Shown here: in pieces, positions 6,243 through 11,660 of the stretch | How the letters are laid out: the number at the start of each line of letters is the position of its first letter | How positions within the stretch are numbered: the stretch's first letter is position 1 | From: DATDAH01 sp036525535 | Lineage (GTDB): Bacteria > Actinomycetota > Acidimicrobiia > Acidimicrobiales > DATDAH01 | DNA length: 11,660 nucleotides | Reading direction: 5' to 3' | NCBI GenBank assembly: GCA_036525535.1 | Contig: DATDAH010000009.1 | Location: forward strand, 1 to 11,660 | Notes under the pieces: model-generated | The model's database searches: none | What the model was told of the DNA's origin: nothing | What the model saw: the letters and a program-made list of their open reading frames with translations, nothing else | Translations under genes and position numbers: made by a program

Positions 6243-6719
6243 TCACCCGAGGCGGTGGACCCACTCGAGGCCGTCGACCTCGTCCGTCTGCTCGCCGATC
6301 CGGGTGAACCCGAGCTTCGCCGCGATGGCCAGCGAGGCGGCGTTGTCCGGGGAGATGGAGAGCAGGAACGCCATGGCCCCATGGGCCCGCCCGAAGGCCA
6401 TCAGCGCCTCGGTCACCTCGGTGGCGAAGCCGCGTCCCTGCCACGTCGGATGGATCCGATAACCGATCTCGGCGACGCCCTCTACCGGCGCCTCGTGGAA
6501 CCCGCCGTGCCCGATGGTCTCCCCCGTGCCCGTCAGGATCACGTCCCGCAACGACCACGGCGCGAAGCCCGGATCCTCCCGGAGCTGACCTGCCCGTAGC
6601 TGGTACAGCCACCCCGACCCGTCGAAGTCCGAGGCCGCCCGCTCCTCCATGACCGCGAGGGGCAGATGACGCAGCGTCAACCGGGACGTGACGATGTCCA
6701 GGACGGGTGTGCCGGTCAC
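6243..6719 (-). CDS. GNAT N-acetyltransferase, RimJ/RimL-like (Acetyltransf_3), 158 aa
   Basis: This is a GNAT-fold acetyltransferase that uses acetyl-CoA to acetylate an amine. The N-terminal TSRLTLRHLPL (11-21) is the RimJ/RimL-type opening. Motif A, IGYRIHPTWQGRGFATEVTE (85-104), contains the pyrophosphate-binding QGRGFA. Motif B is SPDNAASLAIAAKLGFTRIG (123-142), with the typical Asn and the LGF turn. The start is a GTG at 6719 facing a divergent lipoprotein gene 29 bp away. It is the first gene of a two-gene - strand unit with the crotonase-like gene. The acceptor (ribosomal protein N-terminus, antibiotic or small amine) cannot be predicted, and functional linkage to its CoA-thioester neighbour is not evident beyond co-transcription. 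Confidence 0.9.
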   Translation of the reverse strand: MTGTPVLDIVTSRLTLRHLPLAVMEERAASDFDGSGWLYQLRAGQLREDPGFAPWSLRDVILTGTGETIGHGGFHEAPVEGVAEIGYRIHPTWQGRGFATEVTEALMAFGRAHGAMAFLLSISPDNAASLAIAAKLGFTRIGEQTDEVDGLEWVHRLG

Positions 6720-6734
6720 GCCGGGATCGTGCCA

Positions 6735-6742
6735 CCTACGGT
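6735..6742 (+). promoter_or_regulatory. -10-like element before the lipoprotein gene
   Basis: The octamer cctacggt repeats exactly the + strand half of the element at 735-742. The TANNNT hexamer tacggt (6737-6742) is 6 nt before the GTG at 6749, the spacing expected when transcription starts at the start codon. No Shine-Dalgarno sequence is present, which agrees with leaderless translation. A -35 box is not recognisable. Confidence 0.5.
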
Positions 6743-6748
6743 GCTGGT

Positions 6749-7084
6749 GTGCGATGGCATTGGTTGGTCGGCTCGGCGGTGCTCGCCCTCGTGGCTTCGG
6801 GTTGTGGCGGCGGGAACGACCCGACCCCGGTCTTCGGGGCCCAGCTCGAGCGCGACGAGGTCACGCTGCACCTCCAGTTGGCGTCCTGCAACACCACCGA
6901 GCAGTCCGCCGAGGTCGTCGAGACCGACGCCGAGGTCCGGGTCACTGTGCACACGAAGGGCGGAACCTCCGACGACTGCGCCGACGGCATGCAGGTTGAG
7001 CTCGCCGACCCGCTGGGCGATCGCCCGCTCATCGACGACCCCACCGACGACGAGATCGAGGTCGAGGGGCGCCGAGGCGGCTGA
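6749..7084 (+). CDS. Small secreted lipoprotein, 111 aa, function unknown
   Basis: From the GTG at 6749 the product begins VRWHWLVGSAVLALVASGC. This is a short Arg-containing N-region, a hydrophobic stretch and a lipobox-like ASGC with Cys19, followed by a Gly-rich linker (GGGND). It should be exported and lipid-anchored to the outer face of the cytoplasmic membrane. The mature part of about 90 residues has alternating beta-type segments (EVTLHLQLASC, EVRVTVHTK, MQVELADPLGDRPLID) and two further cysteines, Cys47 and Cys77, that could form a disulfide. It resembles small actinobacterial secreted proteins of unknown function ending in a 'PLGdR.viD' motif. An upstream ATG at 6707 in the same frame would spoil the signal peptide. 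The stop is 3 bp from the convergent VOC stop. Confidence 0.75.
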   Translation: MRWHWLVGSAVLALVASGCGGGNDPTPVFGAQLERDEVTLHLQLASCNTTEQSAEVVETDAEVRVTVHTKGGTSDDCADGMQVELADPLGDRPLIDDPTDDEIEVEGRRGG

Positions 7085-7087
7085 CGT

Positions 7088-7486
7088 TCAGGCGTCCTGG
7101 TGGCAGACGGCTTCCAGCAGGAAGCCGTGGGGGTCGAGCCAGAAGGTGGCGTAGTACGGGGGCGGGTACTCGGGCCACTCTCGGGGCGCGTGGACGACCT
7201 CGGAGCCGAGGTCGGCGACCAGCGCGTGGGCGGCATCGACCTGGGCTCGGGTGTCGACCATGAAGGCCAGGTGCTGGAGACCCGTCGTGTGGCGGGAGTC
7301 CTCGCCCGGGTCAGCCGACGGGTAGAAGAACACGAAGGCGCCGCGCCGGTTGTCGGCGGGCAGGTAGGCGAACTGGTCGTCGTCGACCATGAACGGCTCG
7401 TAGCCCAGTGCCGGCATGAGTTGGTCGTAGTACGCCCTGGCCGTGTCGAGGTCCGGCACGTTGAGGCCGACATGACCGACGGCCAT
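7088..7486 (-). CDS. VOC family (glyoxalase/bleomycin-resistance-like) protein, 132 aa
   Basis: This single-unit vicinal oxygen chelate protein has two beta-alpha-beta-beta-beta modules. GHVGLNVPDLDTARAYYDQL (4-23) is the first and LQHLAFMVDTRAQVDAAHAL (70-89) begins the second, which ends DPHGFLLEAVCHQ (118-130). His5, His72 and Glu125 occupy three of the four usual metal-ligand positions. The fourth, in GAFVFFYPSA (49-58), is not an obvious ligand. Its ATG overlaps the stop of the upstream NTF2-like gene by one base (TGATG, 7484-7488 on the - strand), so the two are translationally coupled. Members of this subgroup are usually annotated as lactoylglutathione-lyase-like or resistance-like proteins; the specific reaction is unknown. 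Confidence 0.88.
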   Translation of the reverse strand: MAVGHVGLNVPDLDTARAYYDQLMPALGYEPFMVDDDQFAYLPADNRRGAFVFFYPSADPGEDSRHTTGLQHLAFMVDTRAQVDAAHALVADLGSEVVHAPREWPEYPPPYYATFWLDPHGFLLEAVCHQDA

Positions 7487-7818
7487 CAGCGGAAGCCGAC
7501 CTCGAGGTGGGCGATCCGGCCGCGGTCGTCCACCGTGAGGTGGTCGACGGTCTGGGAGGTGGCGCCGTCGACGTGGGCATCGAGGTGGAAGGTGACGGTG
7601 CGGCCCTGCTCCAGCCAGTCGCCGGGCTCCACCTGCGGGGCGAAGGCCAGGACGTTCTCGGCGTAGAAGGCCCGGATGGCGTCGGTGCCCTGGAAGGTGC
7701 CGACGGCGTGGTCGAGCACGGCGTCCTCGGCGAACAGCGCGACCAGCCCGTCCAGGTCGACGGCGTTGACCGCGTCGATGTACGCGTCCGCCGTCGTCCG
7801 AGCCAGCGAGCCGGTCAC
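7486..7818 (-). CDS. NTF2-like / SnoaL-like cone-fold protein, 110 aa
   Basis: The product shows the NTF2-like pattern: an N-terminal helix with YIDAVNAVDLDGLVALFAEDAV (13-34), the DHAVGTFQGTDAIRAFYAE turn and helix, then strands RTVTFHLDAHV and SQTVDHLTVDDRGRIAHLEVGF. In SnoaL, ketosteroid-isomerase-like and limonene-epoxide-hydrolase-like relatives this fold forms a conical hydrophobic pocket for cyclic substrates. Asp36 and His37 in VLDHAVG are candidate pocket polar residues. The frame is open far upstream, but the GTG at 7818 is favoured because GGAGG (plus-strand cctcc at 7826-7830) lies 7 nt before it, the clearest ribosome binding site in the window. The gene is coupled to the downstream VOC gene. 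A small-molecule isomerase or hydrolase, or a pure binding protein, is possible. Confidence 0.85.
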   Translation of the reverse strand: MTGSLARTTADAYIDAVNAVDLDGLVALFAEDAVLDHAVGTFQGTDAIRAFYAENVLAFAPQVEPGDWLEQGRTVTFHLDAHVDGATSQTVDHLTVDDRGRIAHLEVGFR

Positions 7819-7825
7819 GGAGCGA

Positions 7826-7830
7826 CCTCC
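7826..7830 (-). promoter_or_regulatory. Shine-Dalgarno site deciding the NTF2-like start
   Basis: On the - strand this reads GGAGG, 7 nt ahead of the GTG at 7818. It fixes the start of a frame that would otherwise run much longer, and it contrasts with the several apparently leaderless starts elsewhere in the window. Confidence 0.7.
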
Positions 7831-7939
7831 GCCATCGTCGCCGGCACGGTCACGCTCACCGCTCCATCCTTCCCGCTCTGGCCGCGTAGCTGTGTCATGG
7901 AGAACCGCGGGGCGCGTCCAGAACGGTGAGACTGGAGGG

Positions 7940-8353
7940 ATGGACGTCCGCTTCATCGCCAGCTTCGCGATCATCAGCGCCGATCCGGCCGCCGACCGTC
8001 GGCTGTTCGTCGACGCCCTGGGCCTCGACCTGCAGGCCCCCATGGAGGCCTCGGACTACGCCTTCACCGAGACCCTCGGCGGCGCCAAGCACTTCGCCGT
8101 CTGGCCTCTGCGGGATGCGGCGGAGGCCTGCTTCGGCCTGTCCACCTGGCCCGAGAGCCACCGGGTGCCCCAGGCCAGCATCGAGTTCGAGGTCGACGAT
8201 GTCGAGGCCGCGGCGCGGGAGCTGGTCGACCGGGGCTACGACCTCCTGCACCCCACCCGGACCGAGCCCTGGGGGCAGGTCATCGCCCGGGTCCAGACCC
8301 CGGACGGCGTCGTGGTCGGGGTCTGCTTCACCCCTCACCTGCGCGATGCTTGA
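7940..8353 (+). CDS. VOC family protein, 137 aa
   Basis: This VOC-fold protein has a first module from FIASFAIISADPAADRRLFV (5-24) and a second from QASIEFEVDDVEAAARELVD (78-97), ending TPDGVVVGVCFTP (120-132). The sites that normally hold metal ligands are largely replaced: there is no His in the first strand, and Gly where the C-terminal Glu is expected. It probably binds a ligand without a catalytic metal, like bleomycin-resistance-type proteins. The ATG at 7940 directly abuts ggaggg (7934-7939), too close for a normal Shine-Dalgarno, so the start rests on the VOC fold beginning at residue 4 or so. It is divergent from the NTF2-like/VOC pair with a 121-bp gap and ends 18 bp from the convergent amidohydrolase stop. 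Confidence 0.85.
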   Translation: MDVRFIASFAIISADPAADRRLFVDALGLDLQAPMEASDYAFTETLGGAKHFAVWPLRDAAEACFGLSTWPESHRVPQASIEFEVDDVEAAARELVDRGYDLLHPTRTEPWGQVIARVQTPDGVVVGVCFTPHLRDA

Positions 8354-8371
8354 CGGGCTCACGCGGCCGCA

Positions 8372-9601
8372 TCACCAGGCGCGCAGGACCTGGGCCTTGT
8401 CGAAGGCGTTGCAGGTGGAGTCCCGGGGGTAGTCGTCGGGGACCAGGACCTCGGCCACCGCGTCGACCGTCGGGCCGATCTCGTCGGCCAAGGGGCGCAG
8501 CCGATCGAGGTCGAAGCCGAAGAAGGCGGCGGCGTTGGTCTCGACCATGGCCCGGACCTCGGTCTCGGGCACCCCTCCGAACGCGGCCCGGAGGGCTTCG
8601 GTGGTGAAGCCGAGGCTGCCCTCGGAGTGCGGGTAGTCGGCGCCCCACATGATCCGGTCGATGCCGATGTCGTGGCGCAGGGGGGCTTCGCTCGGCCGCA
8701 GGAAGCTGGCGCCCAGCCAGAAGTTGCGGTGGAAGTACTCGGTGGGCGTCATCGACAGCCCCTTGGCCACGGCCCCGAAGAACTGGGCCTCGGCCGCTTC
8801 CGGCAGGGTCATTCGCCGGTAGAACCAGTCCAACGTCTCGAGTCCCCGGGGCAGCCAGGCCACCCCCTGCTCGGTCAGGACCACCCGCAACGTCGGGAAG
8901 CGCTCGAGCACGCCGGAGAAGATCAGGTGCCACACCGGGCGATGAGCGAACCACGGCAGCTCGATGAGCATCATCGCCCGGGCCGCCTCGTGCTCGCCGT
9001 AGTCGGGCAGGCCACCCCCGCCATGGACCTGGATGGGGATGTCGAGCTCCTCGCAGACCCGCCACAGGGGGTCGTAGTGCGGCTCCCAGAGGCCGGGCAG
9101 GCCCGAGTTGGGGGGCACCGACGGCAACAGGACACCGGCCAGGAGCGGGAAGGCCCGCTTGGCCCACCGCACCTCGGCCACGGCGTCGTCGATGCGGTTG
9201 ACGAAGACTTGGACGACGGCCGACCGCCGGCCCGGTGCCGCGGCACAGAAGTCGACGCTCCAGCGGTTGTGGGCCTGGAGGCCGGCCCAACGGCGGTCAT
9301 AATCCTCCTCCGTCGGCGGCAACGCCACCAGGTTCCCCTCGGAGAAGAACGGCGGGACCGTGTTCGGGAAGAGGACCTCGGCCACGATGCCGTCCGCTTC
9401 GGTCTCCTCCAGGCGGCGGGCCGAGTCCCAGCTGCGGTACGCGGTCGGAGCCTGAAGGTCGGCGAACGGGTTGACGTAGGTCGGGGCCCAGGCGTCGAAC
9501 TCGTCGTGCCACTGCGAGGCGAGGTAGTCGCGGTACTCGTAGAGCTCGGCCCCGGCGTGGCCATCCGAGGAGATGACGGCATACCGCTCGGCGATGCTCA
9601 C
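8372..9601 (-). CDS. Amidohydrolase family 2 (ACMSD-like TIM-barrel) protein, 409 aa
   Basis: This metal-dependent TIM-barrel protein is of the amidohydrolase-2 group, which includes ACMSD and related decarboxylases. Likely metal or active-site residues are Asp13/His15 in SSDGHAG (11-17), His193 in IQVHGGGG (190-197), Glu244 in VVLTEQGVAWLP (240-251) and Asp322/His325 in MWGADYPHSEG (318-328). The opening SDGHAG replaces the DxHxH of typical members and is common in actinobacterial relatives. The end FFGFDLDRLRPLADEIGPT is shared with the second amidohydrolase. The GTG at 9601 lies in the repeated 17-bp junction and overlaps the stop of an upstream mini-ORF (GTGA); GGAG is 5 nt ahead. Family roles include decarboxylation of aromatic or semialdehyde acids and hydrolysis of lactones. 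The substrate is unknown. Confidence 0.9.
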   Translation of the reverse strand: MSIAERYAVISSDGHAGAELYEYRDYLASQWHDEFDAWAPTYVNPFADLQAPTAYRSWDSARRLEETEADGIVAEVLFPNTVPPFFSEGNLVALPPTEEDYDRRWAGLQAHNRWSVDFCAAAPGRRSAVVQVFVNRIDDAVAEVRWAKRAFPLLAGVLLPSVPPNSGLPGLWEPHYDPLWRVCEELDIPIQVHGGGGLPDYGEHEAARAMMLIELPWFAHRPVWHLIFSGVLERFPTLRVVLTEQGVAWLPRGLETLDWFYRRMTLPEAAEAQFFGAVAKGLSMTPTEYFHRNFWLGASFLRPSEAPLRHDIGIDRIMWGADYPHSEGSLGFTTEALRAAFGGVPETEVRAMVETNAAAFFGFDLDRLRPLADEIGPTVDAVAEVLVPDDYPRDSTCNAFDKAQVLRAW

Positions 9602-9702
9602 AAGAACTCCGCCACACTCGCCGTGCTCTGCCCGGCTGGCTTCGCCATCTCCGTCATCGGCGGAGCTGCTCCGCTCCGCTGCGCAGCGTCACGCATGCTC
9701 AC
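9598..9702 (-). CDS. Repeat-borne mini-ORF 1, 34 aa (downstream copy)
   Basis: GTG at 9702 to TGA at 9598-9600 encodes a 34-residue peptide starting VSMRDAAQRSG and ending STASVAEFL. Its GTG overlaps the stop of mini-ORF 2 and its TGA overlaps the GTG of the amidohydrolase, with GGAG 5 nt before each start. I do not recognise the peptide. It has no transmembrane segment or signal peptide and is polar to neutral. It may be translated only as a relay that keeps ribosomes flowing from the SDR gene to the amidohydrolase gene, or be an accident of the repeat. Confidence 0.4.
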   Translation of the reverse strand: MSMRDAAQRSGAAPPMTEMAKPAGQSTASVAEFL

Positions 9703-9803
9703 AAGAGCTCCGCCACACTCGCCGTGCTCTGCCCGGCTGGCTTCGCCATCTCCGTCATCGGCAGAGCTGCTCCGCTCCGCTGCGCAGCGTCACGCATGCT
9801 CAC
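9699..9803 (-). CDS. Repeat-borne mini-ORF 2, 34 aa (upstream copy)
   Basis: This is the copy adjacent to the SDR gene: GTG at 9803 to TGA at 9699-9701. It differs from mini-ORF 1 at two residues, Pro to Leu in the GAAPP/GAALP stretch and Phe to Leu at the end (EFL/ELL), so both base differences are nonsynonymous. Its GTG overlaps the SDR stop (plus-strand tcac at 9800-9803) and is preceded by GGAG at 5-nt spacing, the same arrangement as the other two junctions. Expression is plausible by coupling, but function is unknown. Confidence 0.4.
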   Translation of the reverse strand: MSMRDAAQRSGAALPMTEMAKPAGQSTASVAELL

Positions 9804-10678
9804 AAGAACTCCATCATGTTCGGGGGTAGATGGCCGGCGGCGATGGCGTCGGCCCTGGCGTGCAGCAGCTTGCCCGCCCGGTCGAGGTCGTAGCCGATGA
9901 TGAACCTCTCGGCCTTCACCCCGGCGACCACGAAGCGGCCCAGCTCCAGCAGGTCGACGACGTCGGTCGGGCGCCCGGCTGCGGCCAGCTGCTCCTTGAA
10001 CTCGGCGAAGGTCGTGCCCGGCGCCGGCGCCCGGTCCCTCTGGCGAGCCAATTCGTCGGGTCGGTTGCGCTGGGCCGTCCACAGGCCGGTGTCGAGCAGC
10101 CCGCCGCCCGGGTAGAAGACGGCCGCCTTGAGGTTGGTCTCACCCGACGCGAACTGGTGGGCCAGGGCCTCGGTGAAGCAGGTGACGGCCGCCTTGCTGG
10201 AGGCGTAGACCGAGGCGTAGGGCACCGGGGCGATGCCGCCGTCGCCCGACGACGTGTTCACGACCACGCCGGGCTCGCCTGACTCGATCATGCGGGGCAC
10301 GAAGGCGAGCACGCCGTTGGCGGTGCCGAACACGTTGACGCTGAAGCACCAGCGCCAGTCGTTGGCCTCCTGCTCCCAGGGCTTGCCGCCCCCGCCGGAG
10401 GTCACCCCGGCGTTGTTGAAGAGGAGGTGGCAGACGCCTTCGGTCGCGAAGACGTCGTCGGCCAGGGCCTCGAAGGAAGCCGGGTCGGACACGTCCGTCC
10501 GCACCCCGCGCACGTCGCCGCGGTCGACCAGCTCGGCGACGGTGGCGTCGAGCACGGGAGCCTCGACGTCGGCGATGACGACCCGCGCCTCCTCCTCCAG
10601 GAGGGCCTCGACGATCCCCCGCCCGATCCCCCCGGCCCCGCCCGTGACGACGGCGACCTTCCCGCGCAGATCCTCCAT
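9800..10678 (-). CDS. Short-chain dehydrogenase/reductase (classical SDR), 292 aa
   Basis: This is a classical NAD(P)-dependent SDR with TGGAGGIG at 12-19 and NNAG at 88-91. The catalytic serine lies in NTSSGDGG (141-148), with Tyr158/Lys162 in YASSK. Asp37 at the end of the second strand (VVIADV) suggests an NAD(H) preference. The C-terminal part after FYPGG (188-192) is longer than in FabG-like proteins and carries a helical segment, FAEFKEQLAAAG, then FIIGYDLDRAGKLLHARADAI. That tail is typical of actinobacterial SDRs in lipid or steroid loci. The ATG at 10678 has a Shine-Dalgarno AGGAG (plus-strand 10686-10690) 7 nt upstream. Its stop overlaps the repeat-borne mini-ORF. It lies between two related amidohydrolases on the same strand, so a shared pathway is likely. 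Confidence 0.93.
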   Translation of the reverse strand: MEDLRGKVAVVTGGAGGIGRGIVEALLEEEARVVIADVEAPVLDATVAELVDRGDVRGVRTDVSDPASFEALADDVFATEGVCHLLFNNAGVTSGGGGKPWEQEANDWRWCFSVNVFGTANGVLAFVPRMIESGEPGVVVNTSSGDGGIAPVPYASVYASSKAAVTCFTEALAHQFASGETNLKAAVFYPGGGLLDTGLWTAQRNRPDELARQRDRAPAPGTTFAEFKEQLAAAGRPTDVVDLLELGRFVVAGVKAERFIIGYDLDRAGKLLHARADAIAAGHLPPNMMEFL

Positions 10679-10689
10679 CAGCCAGCTCC

Positions 10690-10737
10690 TACCTTGTGCA
10701 CCAGGACGCCAGATGGGGCGGGTGGGCGCACAAGGTA
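10690..10737. promoter_or_regulatory. Interrupted 10-bp inverted repeat in the SDR leader
   Basis: Arms taccttgtgc (10690-10699) and gcacaaggta (10728-10737) are perfect reverse complements 28 nt apart. They sit in the 73-bp gap between the partial amidohydrolase stop and the downstream SDR start. On the - strand the near arm ends at the first base of the AGGAG Shine-Dalgarno (10690-10686). It could be a paired operator, an RNA hairpin affecting access to the ribosome binding site, or a U-less terminator/attenuator. The distal arm on the - strand also reads tacctt, a TANNNT-like -10. Confidence 0.6.
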
Positions 10738-10751
10738 CGGATCGGGAGCGT

Positions 10752-11660
10752 TCACACCGGGGCCTGCACGTCGTACTCGGCCTTCCACCAACGGGCGTTG
10801 GCCACCTCGTCGGGATCGGTGCGCAGGTCGGGATCCTGGTGGAGGTCCTCGGGCGTCGGCCCGACCCGTTCGGCGATAGGGGCGAGGGCGTCGAGGTCGA
10901 AGCCGTAACAGACCGCCGCCGTCTCCCCGAGCAGCTGGCGGGTGTCCTCGACGGACACGTCCACGAAGTCGGACTGCAGCTTGGCCTGCGTGTGGGGCCA
11001 GGTCCCTTCCGGGTGCGGGTAGTCCGTGCCCCACATCACGACGTCACAGCCGATGACGTGACGGCGCCGGATCTCCTCGGGCGACATGGTCGACGCCCCG
11101 ATGAAGATGTTCGAGCCGAAGTAGTCCGACGGCAGCTTGGAGATCTTGCCCTTCATCAGGGCGGCCATCTTCTTGGTCGTGTGCCCGCCCCCCAGGTACT
11201 GGTCCCACTTCCACATCATGTCGGTGGACCAGTAGGCGGCGGCCTCGGTGACCACGAACTTCAGCCCGGGGAAGCGCTCGAAGGCCCCGGAGAAGAGCAG
11301 GTGCCACATCGGCCGGGTGGCCCACCAGACGACCTCGGCGAGGTAGATGCCGATGTGCTCGCCCATCTCCTCGCGAGGCGCCTCGCCGGAGTGGGTGTGG
11401 ACGGGGAACCCGGCGGCCTCGCAGGCCGCCCAGACCGGGTCGTAGGCGGCGTCGTTGTACGGCAGTCGGTCCCGCCACATGGTCGGGATCATCCCCCCCC
11501 GGATGCCGGGCTGGCCGGCCAGCCACTCGACCTCCTCGACCCCTCGTTCGATGTCGTGGGCGACGGGGACCAGGGCGATGCCGCCCCGGCGCTCCGGGCT
11601 GTGGCTGCACATCTCGACCAGGAACCGGTTGTGGGCCCGGGCCCCGGCGAAGGCGAGCTC
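10752..11660 (-). CDS. Amidohydrolase family 2 protein, C-terminal 302 aa (5' end outside window)
   Basis: The frame is open to the right edge, so the N-terminus, with the first metal motif, is missing; an internal Met at 11612 is not the start. Visible family motifs are FPVHTHSGEAP (85-95 of the visible part), WHLLFSGAFERFPGLKFVVTEA (119-140) with its conserved Glu, and VMWGTDYPHPEGTW with the conserved Asp and His. The end is CYGFDLDALAPIAERVGPTPEDL. The same blocks occur in the amidohydrolase at 8372-9601, so the two are paralogues. Here the barrel histidine motif has two His (HTH) where the other has one (VHG). It is probably the upstream member of a - strand operon leading to the SDR, although the inverted repeat between them may limit read-through. 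The reaction could be decarboxylation or C-N, C-O or C-C hydrolysis. Confidence 0.9.
   Translation of the reverse strand, partial: ELAFAGARAHNRFLVEMCSHSPERRGGIALVPVAHDIERGVEEVEWLAGQPGIRGGMIPTMWRDRLPYNDAAYDPVWAACEAAGFPVHTHSGEAPREEMGEHIGIYLAEVVWWATRPMWHLLFSGAFERFPGLKFVVTEAAAYWSTDMMWKWDQYLGGGHTTKKMAALMKGKISKLPSDYFGSNIFIGASTMSPEEIRRRHVIGCDVVMWGTDYPHPEGTWPHTQAKLQSDFVDVSVEDTRQLLGETAAVCYGFDLDALAPIAERVGPTPEDLHQDPDLRTDPDEVANARWWKAEYDVQAPV

Larger units (their letters stand above)
9594..9812. repeat. Tandem 101-bp direct repeat, two full copies plus 17-bp partial
   Basis: Copy 1 is 9594-9694, copy 2 is 9695-9795, and a partial third is 9796-9812. The full copies differ at two bases: A9606 versus G9707 and G9662 versus A9763. 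The 17-bp block atgctcacaagaactcc flanks and separates the copies; on the - strand it reads ggagttcttgtgagcat and carries GGAG, a 5-nt spacer and GTGA. The 84-bp remainder contains the 12-bp palindrome cgctgcgcagcg and, in copy 1, gcggagc-t-gctccgc. The pattern 17-84-17-84-17 looks like an inserted and duplicated short element. The two outer 17-mers serve as the SDR end and the amidohydrolase start. Confidence 0.95.

Noticed and set aside
7934..7939. Shine-Dalgarno ggaggg for the third VOC gene
   Set aside because: It abuts the ATG with no spacer, too close for normal pairing with 16S rRNA during initiation.
9594..9812. CRISPR array
   Set aside because: The repeats are 101 bp and contiguous, with only two full copies and no unique spacers.
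9594..9812. Insertion sequence remnant
   Set aside because: No transposase fragment or terminal inverted repeats bound the 101-bp units; only short internal palindromes are present, so a named IS cannot be supported.

Overview
The window is G+C-rich, uses GTG starts freely, and packs genes with very short or overlapping junctions. Its gene content (several VOC proteins, classical SDRs, an enoyl-CoA hydratase-like protein, a PAPS-type sulfotransferase, an alkyl-sulfatase-like hydrolase and ACMSD-type amidohydrolases) suits a high-GC actinobacterium, most likely an Acidimicrobiia-like lineage or a relative of mycobacteria. That placement is inferred from style and content; no marker gene is present. 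There is no rRNA, tRNA, CRISPR array, transposase or phage gene.

Layout. Positions 2-181 (+) hold the tail of a Gfo/Idh/MocA oxidoreductase, convergent with a VOC gene (191-727, -). From a 37-bp divergent junction with a palindromic -10-like box runs a tightly coupled + operon: SDR (765-1514), sulfotransferase (1511-2767), and alkyl-sulfatase-like metallo-beta-lactamase (MBL) protein (2767-4035). A 316-bp gene-free stretch follows, then a Gfo/Idh/MocA dehydrogenase (4352-5317, +). A perfect 24-bp hairpin separates it from the convergent pair GNAT (6243-6719, -) and enoyl-CoA hydratase-like (5394-6230, -). Next come a small lipoprotein (6749-7084, +), a coupled - pair NTF2-like (7486-7818) and VOC (7088-7486), and a third VOC (7940-8353, +). 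The right third is a - strand cluster read right to left: partial amidohydrolase (10752-11660), SDR (9800-10678), and a second amidohydrolase (8372-9601).

The most unusual feature is at 9594-9812. Between the last SDR and its downstream amidohydrolase sit two tandem 101-bp repeats plus a 17-bp partial third copy. Each repeat encodes a 34-residue ORF on the - strand. The 17-bp boundary carries GGAG, a 5-nt spacer and an overlapping GTGA stop/start, so the SDR, two mini-ORFs and the amidohydrolase form an unbroken chain of stop/start overlaps.

The genes look like accessory catabolism of lipids, steroids, aromatics or xenobiotics: SDR and Gfo/Idh redox steps, a CoA-thioester enzyme, amidohydrolase or decarboxylase steps, VOC and SnoaL-like proteins, and a sulfation/desulfation pair. 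No substrate can be named from sequence alone.
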